This document shows positions 1 to 9,098 of a DNA stretch of 64,000 bases, piece by piece. Numbering within the stretch: position 1 is the stretch's first letter; each line of letters starts with the position of its first letter. The stretch lies in assembly GCF_019665785.1 (NCBI RefSeq), contig NZ_CP081149.1, forward strand, positions 3,286,001 through 3,350,000, given 5' to 3'. The position numbers and the translations under genes were made by a program. The notes under the pieces are model-generated. The model saw only the letters and a list, made by a program, of their open reading frames with translations. It was not told the DNA's origin and searched no databases. This DNA comes from Deefgea piscis (lineage in GTDB: Bacteria > Pseudomonadota > Gammaproteobacteria > Burkholderiales > Chitinibacteraceae).

Positions 1-63
1 CAGTCTACAAGGACCCGAATGTCATGTAAGCTAACAGCTTACTCGCTTGCTTAGGATGTGATC

Positions 64-429
64 ATGTCCAAGACCTATCGTTTACAGCTCAGCGTTTCCC
101 CTGTCACCTGCCGTGAAGCCGACTATACGCTTGGCGCAATTCAACGAGCATGGTGCACACCATCATGGGCGAATAAGCAATCGCTAGGGCATGAGATCTT
201 ATTACTGGAAGTCGGTCACGAAGCCGAAATCAAGCTCGGAGAAAGCGCCGATTGGTTTGTAGAGCGCATCGCCGCGGCCATCTGGCAAGAAACCGGCCGT
301 TTTGTGCGAATTGCGATTGATATCGCTGCGGATGAAGCTGTTGATGGACAACTGATTATTCTCGATGAAGCGGCATACTGGCGCATTATGCAAAGCTTTC
401 GACTTTCATCGCCGCGCTTTCATTCCTAA
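64..429 (+). CDS. Hypothetical protein, 121 aa
   Basis: I do not recognise this family. The ATG at 64 is preferred over the in-frame GTG at 58 because AGGA (53-56) lies seven bases before it. The product is soluble-looking, with no signal peptide or membrane segment, mixed alpha/beta composition and a Trp/Glu-rich middle. It is followed by a bidirectional hairpin shared with the convergent rpsT gene. Codon use looks like the neighbouring chromosomal genes. No function is proposed. Confidence 0.6.
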   Translation: MSKTYRLQLSVSPVTCREADYTLGAIQRAWCTPSWANKQSLGHEILLLEVGHEAEIKLGESADWFVERIAAAIWQETGRFVRIAIDIAADEAVDGQLIILDEAAYWRIMQSFRLSSPRFHS

Positions 430-480
430 TTAGCGCGAATACGTACACCAACGCAGCTGATGCTCAAATTAGCAGGCACA

Positions 481-506
481 AAAAAACCCGTTTACACGGG
501 TTTTTT
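481..506. terminator. Bidirectional rho-independent terminator of rpsT and the upstream gene
   Basis: Perfect 11-bp arms AAAAAACCCGT / ACGGGTTTTTT with a 4-base loop. T-runs on both strands let it serve the convergent genes on either side. Confidence 0.85.
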
Positions 507-532
507 GCTTTAGAACCTGTTACTTACAAAGC

Positions 533-802
533 TTAGGCAGCAGCCATTGCTTTGATCGCAGCAGACAAACGGCTCTTATGACGAGCTGCTTTGTTCTTAT
601 GGTAGATCTTTTTGTCAGCCAAGCTGTCGATAGTGCTAACAGATTCTTGGTAAACAGCTGCAGCAGCCGCTTTGTCGCCAGCCGCGATCGCTTTCAATAC
701 TTTTTTAACTGCAGTACGGAATTCTGAACGTTGCGCGCCGTTGTGTAAACGTGCAGCTTCAGCTTGACGAGCGCGTTTGCGTGCTTGTGCGGTATTTGCC
801 AT
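533..802 (-). CDS. rpsT: 30S ribosomal protein S20
   Basis: Small-subunit ribosomal protein that binds 16S rRNA early in 30S assembly. The 89-residue length is normal for the family. The N-terminus [15 protein letters not shown] is the typical S20 start, followed by the basic helical segment ending in [10 protein letters not shown]. The gene is divergent from murJ, a pairing often seen in betaproteobacteria. It is monocistronic and ends at the hairpin at 481-506. S20 synthesis is autoregulated in E. coli; nothing specific for that is visible here. Confidence 0.97.
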   Translation of the reverse strand: MANTAQARKRARQAEAARLHNGAQRSEFRTAVKKVLKAIAAGDKAAAAAVYQESVSTIDSLADKKIYHKNKAARHKSRLSAAIKAMAAA

Positions 803-958
803 GGTAATTCTCCAAAGGTATAAACGGGTCTACTGCTTCGCCGGAGACACGGACTTTCGGCAGCACACACACCCTAGAAAGGGGGCAATTTTATGCCTTC
901 TTCACGGCAAGTGCAAGTAGGCGTTATCATGCGCGCTATCAGGGACGGAAAAATAACA

Positions 959-2494
959 ATGAATCTACTCAAAGCACTGGCCGCAGTCAGCTCGATGACG
1001 ATGGTTTCGCGAGTTCTCGGCTTTGCCCGTGACGCGATTATGGCGACTATTTTTGGCGCTGGCGCCATGATGGATGCGTGGGTGGTTGCCTTTCGCTTAC
1101 CGAACTTACTACGACGTATCTTCGCCGAGGGTGCATTCTCACAAGCGTTCGTGCCAATACTCGCGGATAAAAAAACTCGCGAAGGCGATGAAGCGGCCAA
1201 AATTTTTATCGCGCATGTGGCCGGTTTGTTAACTTTAATTTTAGCGGTGATCACCTTAATCGGGATTTTGGCAGCGCCATGGATTATTTGGACTACCGCC
1301 AATGGTTTAACTAATAATCCCAATCAATTTGCCGTTACCACTGATTTATTGCGCATTACCTTCCCTTATATTTTGCTGATTTCATTGTCCTCACTCGCAG
1401 GCGCCGTGCTCAATACGTGGAATCACTTCTCAGTTCCGGCCTTTACACCCACGCTATTGAATATTTCATTTATCATTTTTGCGCTGTTTTTTGCCCCCTA
1501 TTTTAATCCGCCGATTATGGCGCTCGCTTGGGCCTTGCTAGTGGGCGGCATCGCTCAGTTAGCCTATCAACTACCTTATCTAAAAAAAATTGGCATGTTG
1601 GTTCGCCCGCGCTTGGATTTTAAAGACCCCGGCGTTTGGCGTGTCGTCAAGCAAATGGGGCCCGCGATTTTAGGCGTTTCGGTCAGCCAGATTTCACAAA
1701 TTATCAATCAAAGTTTGGCGTCATTACTCGTAGTGGGTTCGATGTCGTGGATATACTACGCTGACCGCTTAATGGAGCTACCGACTGGCTTATTGGGCGT
1801 GGCGCTCGGGACGATTTTATTGCCGTCGTTGTCCAAAACCTTGGCCAATAACGATACGGAAGAATATTCCAAACTCCTCGATTGGGGCTTACGATTAGCG
1901 CTCTTATTAGCGCTACCCTCAGCAGTCGCTTTGGCGGTAATTGCCGAGCCGCTGACGATTTCATTATTTCAATACGGTAAATTTACGGCGCATGATGCGC
2001 AGATGACGCAATTGGCGTTAATGGCGTATGCAGTCGGCATTCCCGGTTTGATTTTGATTAAGCCTTTAGCGCCAGCATTTTATGCGCGTAAAAACATTAA
2101 AACCCCAGTCAAGATTGCCGTATTTTCTTTAATTGTGACCCAAGGCTTAAACCTGATTTTAGTGCCTTATTTACAACACGCCGGCTTAGCGCTATCGATT
2201 AGTTTGGCGGCAATCGCCAACGCCGGTTTGCTGTATTACCAGTTGAGAAAACAAGATTTATATCAGCCTGAAGCGGGCTGGTTGGGCTTTTTGTTTAAGC
2301 TGATTATTGCGGTGAGCTTAATGGCATTGGCTTTATTTGGCGTAATGCAAATCATGCCGGAATGGGCTCAGGGCAATATGCCGTCTCGATTACTACGCCT
2401 CTCAGGCTTAGTCATCGTTGGCATCGCGGTGTATTTTGCCGTGCTGGGTTTACTGGGATTTAGACCGCGGCAATTCTCTCGCCGTAGCGTTTAA
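959..2494 (+). CDS. murJ: Lipid II flippase MurJ (MviN family)
   Basis: Inner-membrane flippase that moves lipid-linked peptidoglycan precursor to the periplasmic face. The start is placed at the ATG at 959 because [25 protein letters not shown] is the family's usual N-terminus (here split over residues 1-25) and a purine-rich GGGACGG precedes it; an upstream in-frame ATG at 893 would add 22 atypical residues. The protein has 511 aa, the family's usual length, with many hydrophobic segments matching the expected 14 helices of the MOP superfamily. Conserved charged residues sit in the first helix (R18, D25 region). It is divergent from rpsT. Confidence 0.95.
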   Translation: MNLLKALAAVSSMTMVSRVLGFARDAIMATIFGAGAMMDAWVVAFRLPNLLRRIFAEGAFSQAFVPILADKKTREGDEAAKIFIAHVAGLLTLILAVITLIGILAAPWIIWTTANGLTNNPNQFAVTTDLLRITFPYILLISLSSLAGAVLNTWNHFSVPAFTPTLLNISFIIFALFFAPYFNPPIMALAWALLVGGIAQLAYQLPYLKKIGMLVRPRLDFKDPGVWRVVKQMGPAILGVSVSQISQIINQSLASLLVVGSMSWIYYADRLMELPTGLLGVALGTILLPSLSKTLANNDTEEYSKLLDWGLRLALLLALPSAVALAVIAEPLTISLFQYGKFTAHDAQMTQLALMAYAVGIPGLILIKPLAPAFYARKNIKTPVKIAVFSLIVTQGLNLILVPYLQHAGLALSISLAAIANAGLLYYQLRKQDLYQPEAGWLGFLFKLIIAVSLMALALFGVMQIMPEWAQGNMPSRLLRLSGLVIVGIAVYFAVLGLLGFRPRQFSRRSV

Positions 2495-2504
2495 GCGGCA
2501 AGTT

Positions 2505-2553
2505 GGGTATTTGCTTACGGGCCATTTTATAAAAGCGCTACAAGCAAATACCC
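2505..2553. terminator. Inverted repeat between convergent genes, probable terminator
   Basis: Perfect 12-bp arms GGGTATTTGCTT (2505-2516) and AAGCAAATACCC (2542-2553) enclose 25 bases between murJ and the convergent HD-GYP gene. There is no clear T-run, so intrinsic termination is only likely. Confidence 0.5.
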
Positions 2554-2559
2554 TCTTAT

Positions 2560-5505
2560 TTATAACGCCGAACTCGCTGGCGTCGGCAAATAAACTTCTA
2601 TCGCCACCGTGTCAATTTGCTCGGCTTGCATAAATTGTTTGGCGTATTTCAAATACACGCCTGAAGTTAAAAACAATTGAAATAGCTCACGATCGATATG
2701 CTGATTTTCCACCATGCTATGCATAATGCGGATCGCTTCCGAGAGTAATTTACCTTTTTTATATGGTCGATCCACGGCCGTAAGCGCTTCAAAAATATCG
2801 GCAATCGCCATCATTCGCGCCAATGGACTCATTTGCTCTTGCATGAGTTTGCGTGGATAGCCCGTGCCATCCATTTTTTCATGATGGCCACCGGCAATCT
2901 CTGGCACTTGCTGCAAATGCCGTGGGAAAGGCAGTTTTTCCAACATAATGATGGTTTGCACGATGTGCTCGTTGATTTTATAGCGTTCTTCTTCGCTTAA
3001 GGTGCCACGCGCTACCGATAGATTATAAATTTCGCCTCGGTTATATAAGAGTTCGGGCACATTGAGCTGAAAGCCCCAAGGGTTAATTGCTGGCATTTGC
3101 TCGCGCGGCGGGCGGCTAAATTGATGTTCAATTTTGTCGGCCAATAGCGACTCAAAAACCGGTAGTTCAGCGGCCGGCTCTCGCTCTTTACGACTTTTTT
3201 CTTCATGCGAAATACCAATTCTATCGTCTAAAGTGCGTAGCCATTGGCGCTTGGCAATGGTATTTAATCGCGTGATTTTATCCTCGGCCATAAATTCACC
3301 ACCCTGATTACACTGGGCGATAAAGGCAAAATCATCGTCAAGCTGCGCCAAGGCTTGAGCCAATTGCAAGGCCGATTGCTGCGGATCTTCACCATTAATT
3401 TGCGCTTGTAATGCTTGAATTTGTGCATCGCGCTTTAAAACTTCAAAGCGCATCCGCACTTCATGCAGCCTATCGTAGAGCGTTTCTAATTTAGTCGCTT
3501 TATCCACCACATATTCTGGCGTCGTCACTTTGCCGCAATCGTGTAACCAGCACGCAATATGCAAAGCTTCGCGCTCGGTTTCACTTAAATTGAAATCGGC
3601 ATACGGGCCGATCGTCGTTTGACAAGCTGCATTAGCCAGCATTTTGGTGAGTTCAGGAACGCGCTGACAATGACCGCCGGTATACGGACTTTTGGCATCA
3701 ATCGCACCGGCGATTAATTGAATAAAGGCTTCAAGTAATACTTTTTGCTCTTCGATTAAACGCTGCGTATTAAGCGCCACCGCTGCAGTACCAGACAGCT
3801 CCGTCACAAACGATAAGCGTTTAGCACTAATTGCGGCCTCGGCGTTCAGTAATAAAGCCAACACCCCAAGTAATTGCCCAGTCTTATCCTTAAGCGGTAC
3901 ACAAACTAATTGATAAGCAGCCGGCTCGGTAATCACAAAATTAAAATAAAGCTGCACCTGCTCGCGAGTCAAAAGCATTGCGCTGGTTTGTTGCTGCAAT
4001 AATTGCAATACCGGATGTGTCTGATCGGCATCGAGTTTAAGTGTGGCTAATTCGCCAAAGGCTTCACGGATTTGATCGTTATATTGTGCTTGCACGACTT
4101 CCAGCGTGCCTTGTTTGGGCTCCGCTAAATATAAAATGCCGCAAGGCGCTAAAGCGGCTTTTCGCATCTCACTGACAATCAACACCAATAAACGCTGGAA
4201 ATTCGTTTCCGCAGCTAAGGCATTAGATAAATGTAAAAAGTCTTCAATCGTACCCTTCATTTGATCCATCGATTTAGCCAGCGCAATGATTTCGGTGATT
4301 CGCGCATCGACCTGAATGGGCTCGCTAAAATCAAAGCGCGCAATTCTCTGTGCTTCACTATTGAGCTGAATTAATGGTCGCGACGCCATACGCGCTAGCC
4401 ATAAAGCCAAACTCACGCCAAAGGCTAAAAGCAGCGCAGAGATCAATAAAGCATGATTGCGAATTTCAATTGCTGGCCCGAGTAATTCTGAATGCGGCGA
4501 AGCTAACCATAATTGCAACGGCGCACCACCAAGCACCGTAATGAATTGCTTAGAGGCCTCCCAATTTTCATTATCCACCGTCATCGTTGTGCTTTGGCCA
4601 GAGGCCAGCTCAAGATGATCCTTTTTTAATTGGCTTAATAAATGGCCATTAAATTCCGTCAGCAAAGGCAGCCGCAATTGCCCCTGCGCTGCGGCTTTCA
4701 TTTTGGGTAGCCCATCTTGAGTCAGCATTACCCCTTGCTCAGCCGTCATCAATAAAAACTTTGACCCCGGCGTTTCCTGATAATACGACAGGACCTCTTC
4801 AATCGTTTCTAAGCGAACATCAACCCCCACTACAGCGGCGTGCTGGTTTGCCGCTGTTGAAATCGTCACCCCAGCTTTATCGGTGGCATAAAAAACATAC
4901 GGCAAACTGCTTTGCACGCCGGGTGTCGATACTGCTGCCTTAAACCACGAACGCTTTCGCGGATCAAATTGATAATCAGGCTTAATTCGATTTTCAATTA
5001 AATGAAATTGCGAATCAAAAAATAAATAACGCCCAACAGAATGATCAGCAGTGACTTCAATACTTTGCACCACCCACGCTGTATTTTTAGGCGGATTAAA
5101 TCGTTGAATGAGCGAAGGCTCATTACGCCAAGGGCGTAACAAAAAGAAATCGCCATTTTGATAGCCTACATATACCGCAGCCAAAGCTGGCCTGGTTCGC
5201 AATGCCGTCAATAAATACGGCATGCTTTCAAGTCGTTGCTCGAGCGTTGTAGCATGAACAATACGCTGATCGGCCATTAACTCTGCCGTTACGGCTGCAT
5301 TGCGATAGAGGTTATCCAAATGATCACTCGCCACTCGCGCAAAATTGTTCACTCGATTTTGCGCATTGAGCATTAATATTTTTTCTGTTGAATTTTGAAA
5401 AAACCAAGTCGTTACCGCAGCAAATAACACCATTAAGCCAACAAAGAAATAACCAAGATGCAAATGAAATGGGATATGTTTCGACGTTTTTAACTGCGCG
5501 CTCAT
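2560..5505 (-). CDS. Membrane HD-GYP cyclic-di-GMP phosphodiesterase with Cache, HAMP and GAF regions
   Basis: Predicted sensor enzyme that hydrolyses c-di-GMP. Order of parts in 981 aa: membrane helix at about 13-33; a periplasmic double-Cache-like sensor to about 345; second membrane helix at about 350-372; HAMP-like linker to about 425; GAF-like domain about 430-600; then the HD-GYP domain. Catalytic motifs are present: the HD pair in WLHDCGK (near residue 654) and HHE followed by GTGYP (near 875-884). Between HD and GYP lies a helical insertion of roughly 120 residues, which is common in Cache-GAF HD-GYP proteins. Signal input is inferred to be an extracytoplasmic small molecule. It is convergent with murJ and monocistronic. 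Confidence 0.9.
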   Translation of the reverse strand: MSAQLKTSKHIPFHLHLGYFFVGLMVLFAAVTTWFFQNSTEKILMLNAQNRVNNFARVASDHLDNLYRNAAVTAELMADQRIVHATTLEQRLESMPYLLTALRTRPALAAVYVGYQNGDFFLLRPWRNEPSLIQRFNPPKNTAWVVQSIEVTADHSVGRYLFFDSQFHLIENRIKPDYQFDPRKRSWFKAAVSTPGVQSSLPYVFYATDKAGVTISTAANQHAAVVGVDVRLETIEEVLSYYQETPGSKFLLMTAEQGVMLTQDGLPKMKAAAQGQLRLPLLTEFNGHLLSQLKKDHLELASGQSTTMTVDNENWEASKQFITVLGGAPLQLWLASPHSELLGPAIEIRNHALLISALLLAFGVSLALWLARMASRPLIQLNSEAQRIARFDFSEPIQVDARITEIIALAKSMDQMKGTIEDFLHLSNALAAETNFQRLLVLIVSEMRKAALAPCGILYLAEPKQGTLEVVQAQYNDQIREAFGELATLKLDADQTHPVLQLLQQQTSAMLLTREQVQLYFNFVITEPAAYQLVCVPLKDKTGQLLGVLALLLNAEAAISAKRLSFVTELSGTAAVALNTQRLIEEQKVLLEAFIQLIAGAIDAKSPYTGGHCQRVPELTKMLANAACQTTIGPYADFNLSETEREALHIACWLHDCGKVTTPEYVVDKATKLETLYDRLHEVRMRFEVLKRDAQIQALQAQINGEDPQQSALQLAQALAQLDDDFAFIAQCNQGGEFMAEDKITRLNTIAKRQWLRTLDDRIGISHEEKSRKEREPAAELPVFESLLADKIEHQFSRPPREQMPAINPWGFQLNVPELLYNRGEIYNLSVARGTLSEEERYKINEHIVQTIIMLEKLPFPRHLQQVPEIAGGHHEKMDGTGYPRKLMQEQMSPLARMMAIADIFEALTAVDRPYKKGKLLSEAIRIMHSMVENQHIDRELFQLFLTSGVYLKYAKQFMQAEQIDTVAIEVYLPTPASSAL

Positions 5506-5713
5506 ACCAGCAAGACCCCTGTTCTTATTCTTTCTGCAAAATTAAATTGGTAGAAATACTAAATATCATATTAATACTGATATCGAAAGAAAATCGAGAT
5601 TATTCCACCGATGTCGACAGCCCCACTTGCCAGAGTCATGCTAAAATCACCTTTAAATTGATAGCAATTTAAGGCAGAACCGGCCTTTTCTCTTTATTTG
5701 AATGGAGCACTGC

Positions 5714-6916
5714 ATGTCGTCCTCGATTTTTGCCGCCGTTGAAATGGCGCCACGCGATCCAATTTTGGGTCTGAATGAATCTTTTAATGCCGATACCCGT
5801 GACTTTAAAGTCAACCTTGGGGTCGGCGTTTATTTTAATGACGAAGGCAAAATTCCTTTATTGGCAGCGGTAAAAGCAGCAGAGAAAGCGCGCCTTGAAA
5901 CGCAACCACCACGCGGCTATCAGGCCATTGAAGGTAATCCAGCCTACAATACTGGCGTGCAAAACTTGCTATTTGGTACTGACAGCGAATTAACTGCTGC
6001 AGGCCGTGCTGTCACTGCCCAAGCACTTGGCGGAACCGGTGCATTACGCATTGGTGGTGATTTCTTATATCGCCTCAATCCTAATGCCACCGTGTATATC
6101 AGCAATCCAAGCTGGGAAAATCACCGCGCTATTTTTGAAGCCGCTGGCTTTAAAGTGGCTGACTATCCTTACTATGATGCAGCAACACGTGGCGTTGATT
6201 TTGCGGCAATGAAAGCAAATCTACTCACCTTGCAACCAGGCTCGGTCATTATCTTACATGCTTGCTGCCATAACCCAACTGGCGCTGATTTGTCAGATGC
6301 ACAATGGAGTGAAGTGGTTGAAGTATGTCGTGAACGCGGCTTGGTGCCGTTCCTTGACATGGCTTACCAAGGTTTTGCTGAAGGTATTGCTGAAGACTCA
6401 GTCGCAGTGAATGCTTTTGCTGCATCAGGTCTGCAATTTTTGATTTCGAGCTCTTTCTCAAAAAGCTTCTCTTTATACGGTGAACGTGTTGGCGCGCTGT
6501 CGATCATCACCTCAAGTAAAGAAGAATCTGGCCGTGTACTCTCGCAAGTAAAACGCGTTATTCGTACCAACTATTCAAACCCACCAATCCACGGTGGTGC
6601 AGTGGTGGCGGCGGTATTAGCCAGCCCAGAGCTGCGTAGCATGTGGGAAGAAGAACTCGGCGGCATGCGCGTACGTATTCGCAGCATGCGCTCAGGCTTA
6701 GTTGAAAAACTCGCCGCACGCGGTGTTGCGCAAGACTTCAGTTTTGTCACTGAGCAACGCGGTATGTTCTCGTACACCGGTTTGACAGTCGCTCAAGTTG
6801 AAAAACTCCAAACTGAATACGGTATCTATGCCGTATCGACGGGCCGGATCTGCTTGGCCGCGCTGAATAATAAAAACATCGACTATGTCGCAGATGCGAT
6901 TGCCAAAGTGCTCTAA
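5714..6916 (+). CDS. tyrB: Aromatic amino acid / aspartate aminotransferase (class I PLP)
   Basis: PLP-dependent transaminase that converts aromatic amino acids or aspartate plus 2-oxoglutarate into the keto acid and glutamate. The 400-aa protein is the usual subgroup I-alpha length. The ATG at 5714 is chosen over 5702 because GGAG lies seven bases upstream. The PLP-binding lysine is in SSSFSKSFSLYGERVG (about residue 248). Other markers are HACCHNPTG and the C-terminal substrate-carboxylate arginine in STGRICLA. Aspartate and tyrosine aminotransferases of this group cannot be separated by eye, so the gene symbol is tentative. A strong terminator follows. Confidence 0.9.
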   Translation: MSSSIFAAVEMAPRDPILGLNESFNADTRDFKVNLGVGVYFNDEGKIPLLAAVKAAEKARLETQPPRGYQAIEGNPAYNTGVQNLLFGTDSELTAAGRAVTAQALGGTGALRIGGDFLYRLNPNATVYISNPSWENHRAIFEAAGFKVADYPYYDAATRGVDFAAMKANLLTLQPGSVIILHACCHNPTGADLSDAQWSEVVEVCRERGLVPFLDMAYQGFAEGIAEDSVAVNAFAASGLQFLISSSFSKSFSLYGERVGALSIITSSKEESGRVLSQVKRVIRTNYSNPPIHGGAVVAAVLASPELRSMWEEELGGMRVRIRSMRSGLVEKLAARGVAQDFSFVTEQRGMFSYTGLTVAQVEKLQTEYGIYAVSTGRICLAALNNKNIDYVADAIAKVL

Positions 6917-6933
6917 TATCTCGCTTCACCATG

Positions 6934-6964
6934 AAAAAGCCCACGCAAGTAGCGTGGGCTTTTT
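6934..6964 (+). terminator. Rho-independent terminator of the aminotransferase gene
   Basis: 13-bp arms AAAAAGCCCACGC / GCGTGGGCTTTTT with a 5-base loop. It can also act on the convergent gene to its right. Confidence 0.9.
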
Positions 6965-6979
6965 TAATGTTCTGCTCAA

Positions 6980-7543
6980 TTAATGCGCTGCGGATTGCTG
7001 CTCAGCGGTGACTTTTTTACCTTTTTTTAGGCACTCGCGCCAATTTGCTGCTGTAGCGCCGGCACTTCCTTCAACCAAGCAATCCCCTGCTTTTAAGCGT
7101 AAATAATTTTCACTTTGTTGATCTGCGGTACTTTCAGCCAGATTGGCTTCAGTTGTGTGCGCCGTACTACCTTCATCTTTGGCTTTTAATTCTTGGCGGC
7201 GCGTAGCGTGCTCTTGCTCAGCGAGTTTGTCTTCTAACTCGGCTATATGGTCTTTTTTAGCGCGCAGTTCAACTTTTAGCTCGGTAATATCACGCTCTAA
7301 TTCTGTTCGTTTTTCTAGAGAGCCCGATAGAGCATCTTTTAATTTTTCAATTTGGGTGAGGTAAAAACTTTTTTCGAAGTTTTTTTTCGCCATGCCAAGC
7401 GCAATGCCGATCATTAAAAAAATCAGCACCAAAAAAAAACCACTCAAGCCAAAAATAATTAAACGATAGCGCGAAAAAAAGCTAACAGAATGAGCCGGCA
7501 CTTCAGGCTCAGGTAAGTCAATGGCATGCTCTTCAGCAGACAT
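6980..7543 (-). CDS. Single-pass membrane protein with cytoplasmic-type coiled coil, unknown function
   Basis: 187 aa. The start at 7543 (MSAEEHAIDLPEPEVP) is supported by AAGGATG just upstream; a longer frame to 7600 lacks a site. There is one strong membrane helix at about 30-52 (LIIFGLSGFFLVLIFLMIG), then a charged heptad-like helix at about 58-125, and a C-terminal piece with two cysteines (GDCLVEG, WRECLKKGKK). The family is not recognised. It is the last chromosomal gene before the prophage; its promoter region lies next to the stranded tRNA terminator. Confidence 0.7.
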   Translation of the reverse strand: MSAEEHAIDLPEPEVPAHSVSFFSRYRLIIFGLSGFFLVLIFLMIGIALGMAKKNFEKSFYLTQIEKLKDALSGSLEKRTELERDITELKVELRAKKDHIAELEDKLAEQEHATRRQELKAKDEGSTAHTTEANLAESTADQQSENYLRLKAGDCLVEGSAGATAANWRECLKKGKKVTAEQQSAAH

Positions 7544-7623
7544 CTCTACATCCTTCTTGATATGAGGGGTAATAGAGACAGCATAATCGTGAAAATGCAC
7601 AAATGGGAAGAAATTAAATCGAT

Positions 7624-7656
7624 AAAAAAAGGGCTAGCTTTTAAGCTAGCCCTTTT
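7624..7656 (-). terminator. Rho-independent terminator, originally that of the tRNA-Asn operon
   Basis: Stem AAAAGGGCTAGC (7627-7638) / GCTAGCCCTTTT (7645-7656) with a 6-base loop and a run of seven T on the minus strand. No minus-strand gene ends here. Read leftward it follows directly on GGAGCCAA, which is the 3' end of tRNA-Asn. It therefore looks like the terminator of the tRNA operon at 50107-50318, separated from it by the prophage. Confidence 0.8.
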
Positions 7657-7659
7657 AAT

Positions 7660-7667
7660 TTGGCTCC
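7660..7667. other. attL core (left prophage junction)
   Basis: TTGGCTCC here matches TTGGCTCC at 50106-50113, the last bases of tRNA-Asn in antisense. With one mismatch the match extends to TTGGCTCCNCGA. Left of it are the tRNA 3' flank and terminator; right of it is phage DNA. Confidence 0.75.
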
Positions 7668-7794
7668 CCGAACAGGTCTCATCCCGAACCAAAATTATTT
7701 CAATCCCGATAAAAGCAAATATTATTAGTAAGGCCGCGTAATTCGTGCGTTTTTGGTGGCTTTTTTGGCTTGTTGAATTAGCTGAAACTTCAGT

Positions 7795-8748
7795 ATGGCT
7801 AAAAAACGCGACCTTTCTAAACCGCTTTCGGCAATCACGTTTCGTTGCCCAGATTGTCGGCATACTTTTAAAGCACTTCCGAGTGAAGTGATTGATGCGC
7901 CTGAGTTTATGCATCACCCATTTCGCTATCTTGCTGCGTGTGAAATTTGCAACGATTCTGTTGAACAAGCACCATTTGAGCGCGCGCTTTTTAAAGCCTG
8001 GTCAAATGCCACTGGGCCAAAAACACCAGAAGGCAAAGCCGCTACCGCTGCGAATCTAGAAGGCCACCCAACCCCAGAAGAAGCCATGCGGACTCGCTTT
8101 AATGCGATGAAGCACGGATTGACCGCTAAGACAGCGACCTACTTCCCCGCTCGACCCGATGGCTACAGCTTTTGTGTTGGCTGCAAAGTCGATCGAGACT
8201 TTTGCGCAGCGCAATCCGCCTGCCAAACCCAAACCATGCTGTTTATGCAAGTCCATGCCGCATTCGAGCAAAGAGATCCAAAAAAGCTCACCGGGATTTT
8301 TTCAGGCATGCAAGCGGCGACCATTGCCGTGGTACAGCAAATGCTGCAAACCATCCTTGCCGACGGTGTGACGCTACGCAATCCGGAATGGTATACCGAC
8401 AAAGAAGGCGGGATGAATCTCGCCTGCTACACCGACCCAACGACGGGTGAGCGCCAACAAATCATGAATATTGAGGCGCATCCGTTACTGAAAACGCTGT
8501 CTGAATTTTTAACTCGCAACAATATGAATCTAGGCGATCTGGGCATGACGCCAAAAGTCATTGAACAGCAAGATGAATCAATGGGGCGTCTTAAAAATGA
8601 TGATGAGCGCGGCTCAGTCACTGATTTTATGCAAAAGCAAACTGAACAACTGGCCTTACTGGTCGACAAGATGGGTAATGCCAAGGCGCGCGCGAAGAAT
8701 GATCCCATTCTGATTGAGTACCAGCGTGAAAACGGTGGTGAAGTATGA
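7795..8748 (+). CDS. Phage protein with N-terminal zinc ribbon, possible small terminase subunit
   Basis: 317 aa, first gene of the prophage and upstream of the large terminase. Residues 18-52 hold a CxxC...CxxC ribbon (CPDC, CEIC). A segment TGPKTPEGKAA followed by FNAMKHGLTAKTA (about 85-113) is a motif common in phage proteins near terminase genes. A second Cys cluster CVGCKVDRDFCAAQSAC follows at about 127-143. Position suggests a packaging role such as the small terminase or DNA recognition; this is inference. No clear ribosome site precedes the ATG at 7795, so the start is uncertain. Confidence 0.7.
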   Translation: MAKKRDLSKPLSAITFRCPDCRHTFKALPSEVIDAPEFMHHPFRYLAACEICNDSVEQAPFERALFKAWSNATGPKTPEGKAATAANLEGHPTPEEAMRTRFNAMKHGLTAKTATYFPARPDGYSFCVGCKVDRDFCAAQSACQTQTMLFMQVHAAFEQRDPKKLTGIFSGMQAATIAVVQQMLQTILADGVTLRNPEWYTDKEGGMNLACYTDPTTGERQQIMNIEAHPLLKTLSEFLTRNNMNLGDLGMTPKVIEQQDESMGRLKNDDERGSVTDFMQKQTEQLALLVDKMGNAKARAKNDPILIEYQRENGGEV

Positions 8749-9098
8749 GCATTTCAGCCATCGCCGCAGAGTTTCGCATTAGAGAAGCGCGCGATATCGA
8801 AGCCACGCTGTTGATGCTAGAAGATCGAGGCTTGCAAAAACTCATCGCAGTATGGCCAAACGTTGAGATCAATATCGTCAATGAGCCAGAAGACAAAGAA
8901 TGGAAATCCTTATGGGCCTGTGTGGCCTATAGCGAAGCCGATATCGCTGATTTAACAGGCCTAGACCTTGGCCCCATCAAAGTACTACTTCGCAGAGCCA
9001 TTGCGCTGCATTTGATTTATCCCGATGGCAGCGTTCATGTGTTTGCAAAAACCGCCTTGCAACAGCGGATTAAAGATCTACTTGGTGTAAAAAAATGA
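8745..9098 (+). CDS. Hypothetical phage protein, 117 aa
   Basis: Overlaps the preceding gene by ATGA and the next by ATGA, so it is translationally coupled on both sides. The sequence is helical. The middle (SEADIADLTGLDLGPIKVLL) could be a winged-helix or HTH-like element, which together with its place before the terminase would suit a DNA-binding small terminase, but this is weak. The family is not recognised. Confidence 0.7.
   Translation: MSISAIAAEFRIREARDIEATLLMLEDRGLQKLIAVWPNVEINIVNEPEDKEWKSLWACVAYSEADIADLTGLDLGPIKVLLRRAIALHLIYPDGSVHVFAKTALQQRIKDLLGVKK

Noticed and set aside
7526-7741. 71-aa frame across the left prophage junction
   Set aside because: Only its last part (from 7661) is meaningful, as the 3' end of the integrase frame in the excised phage; the first part is chance read-through over the terminator.
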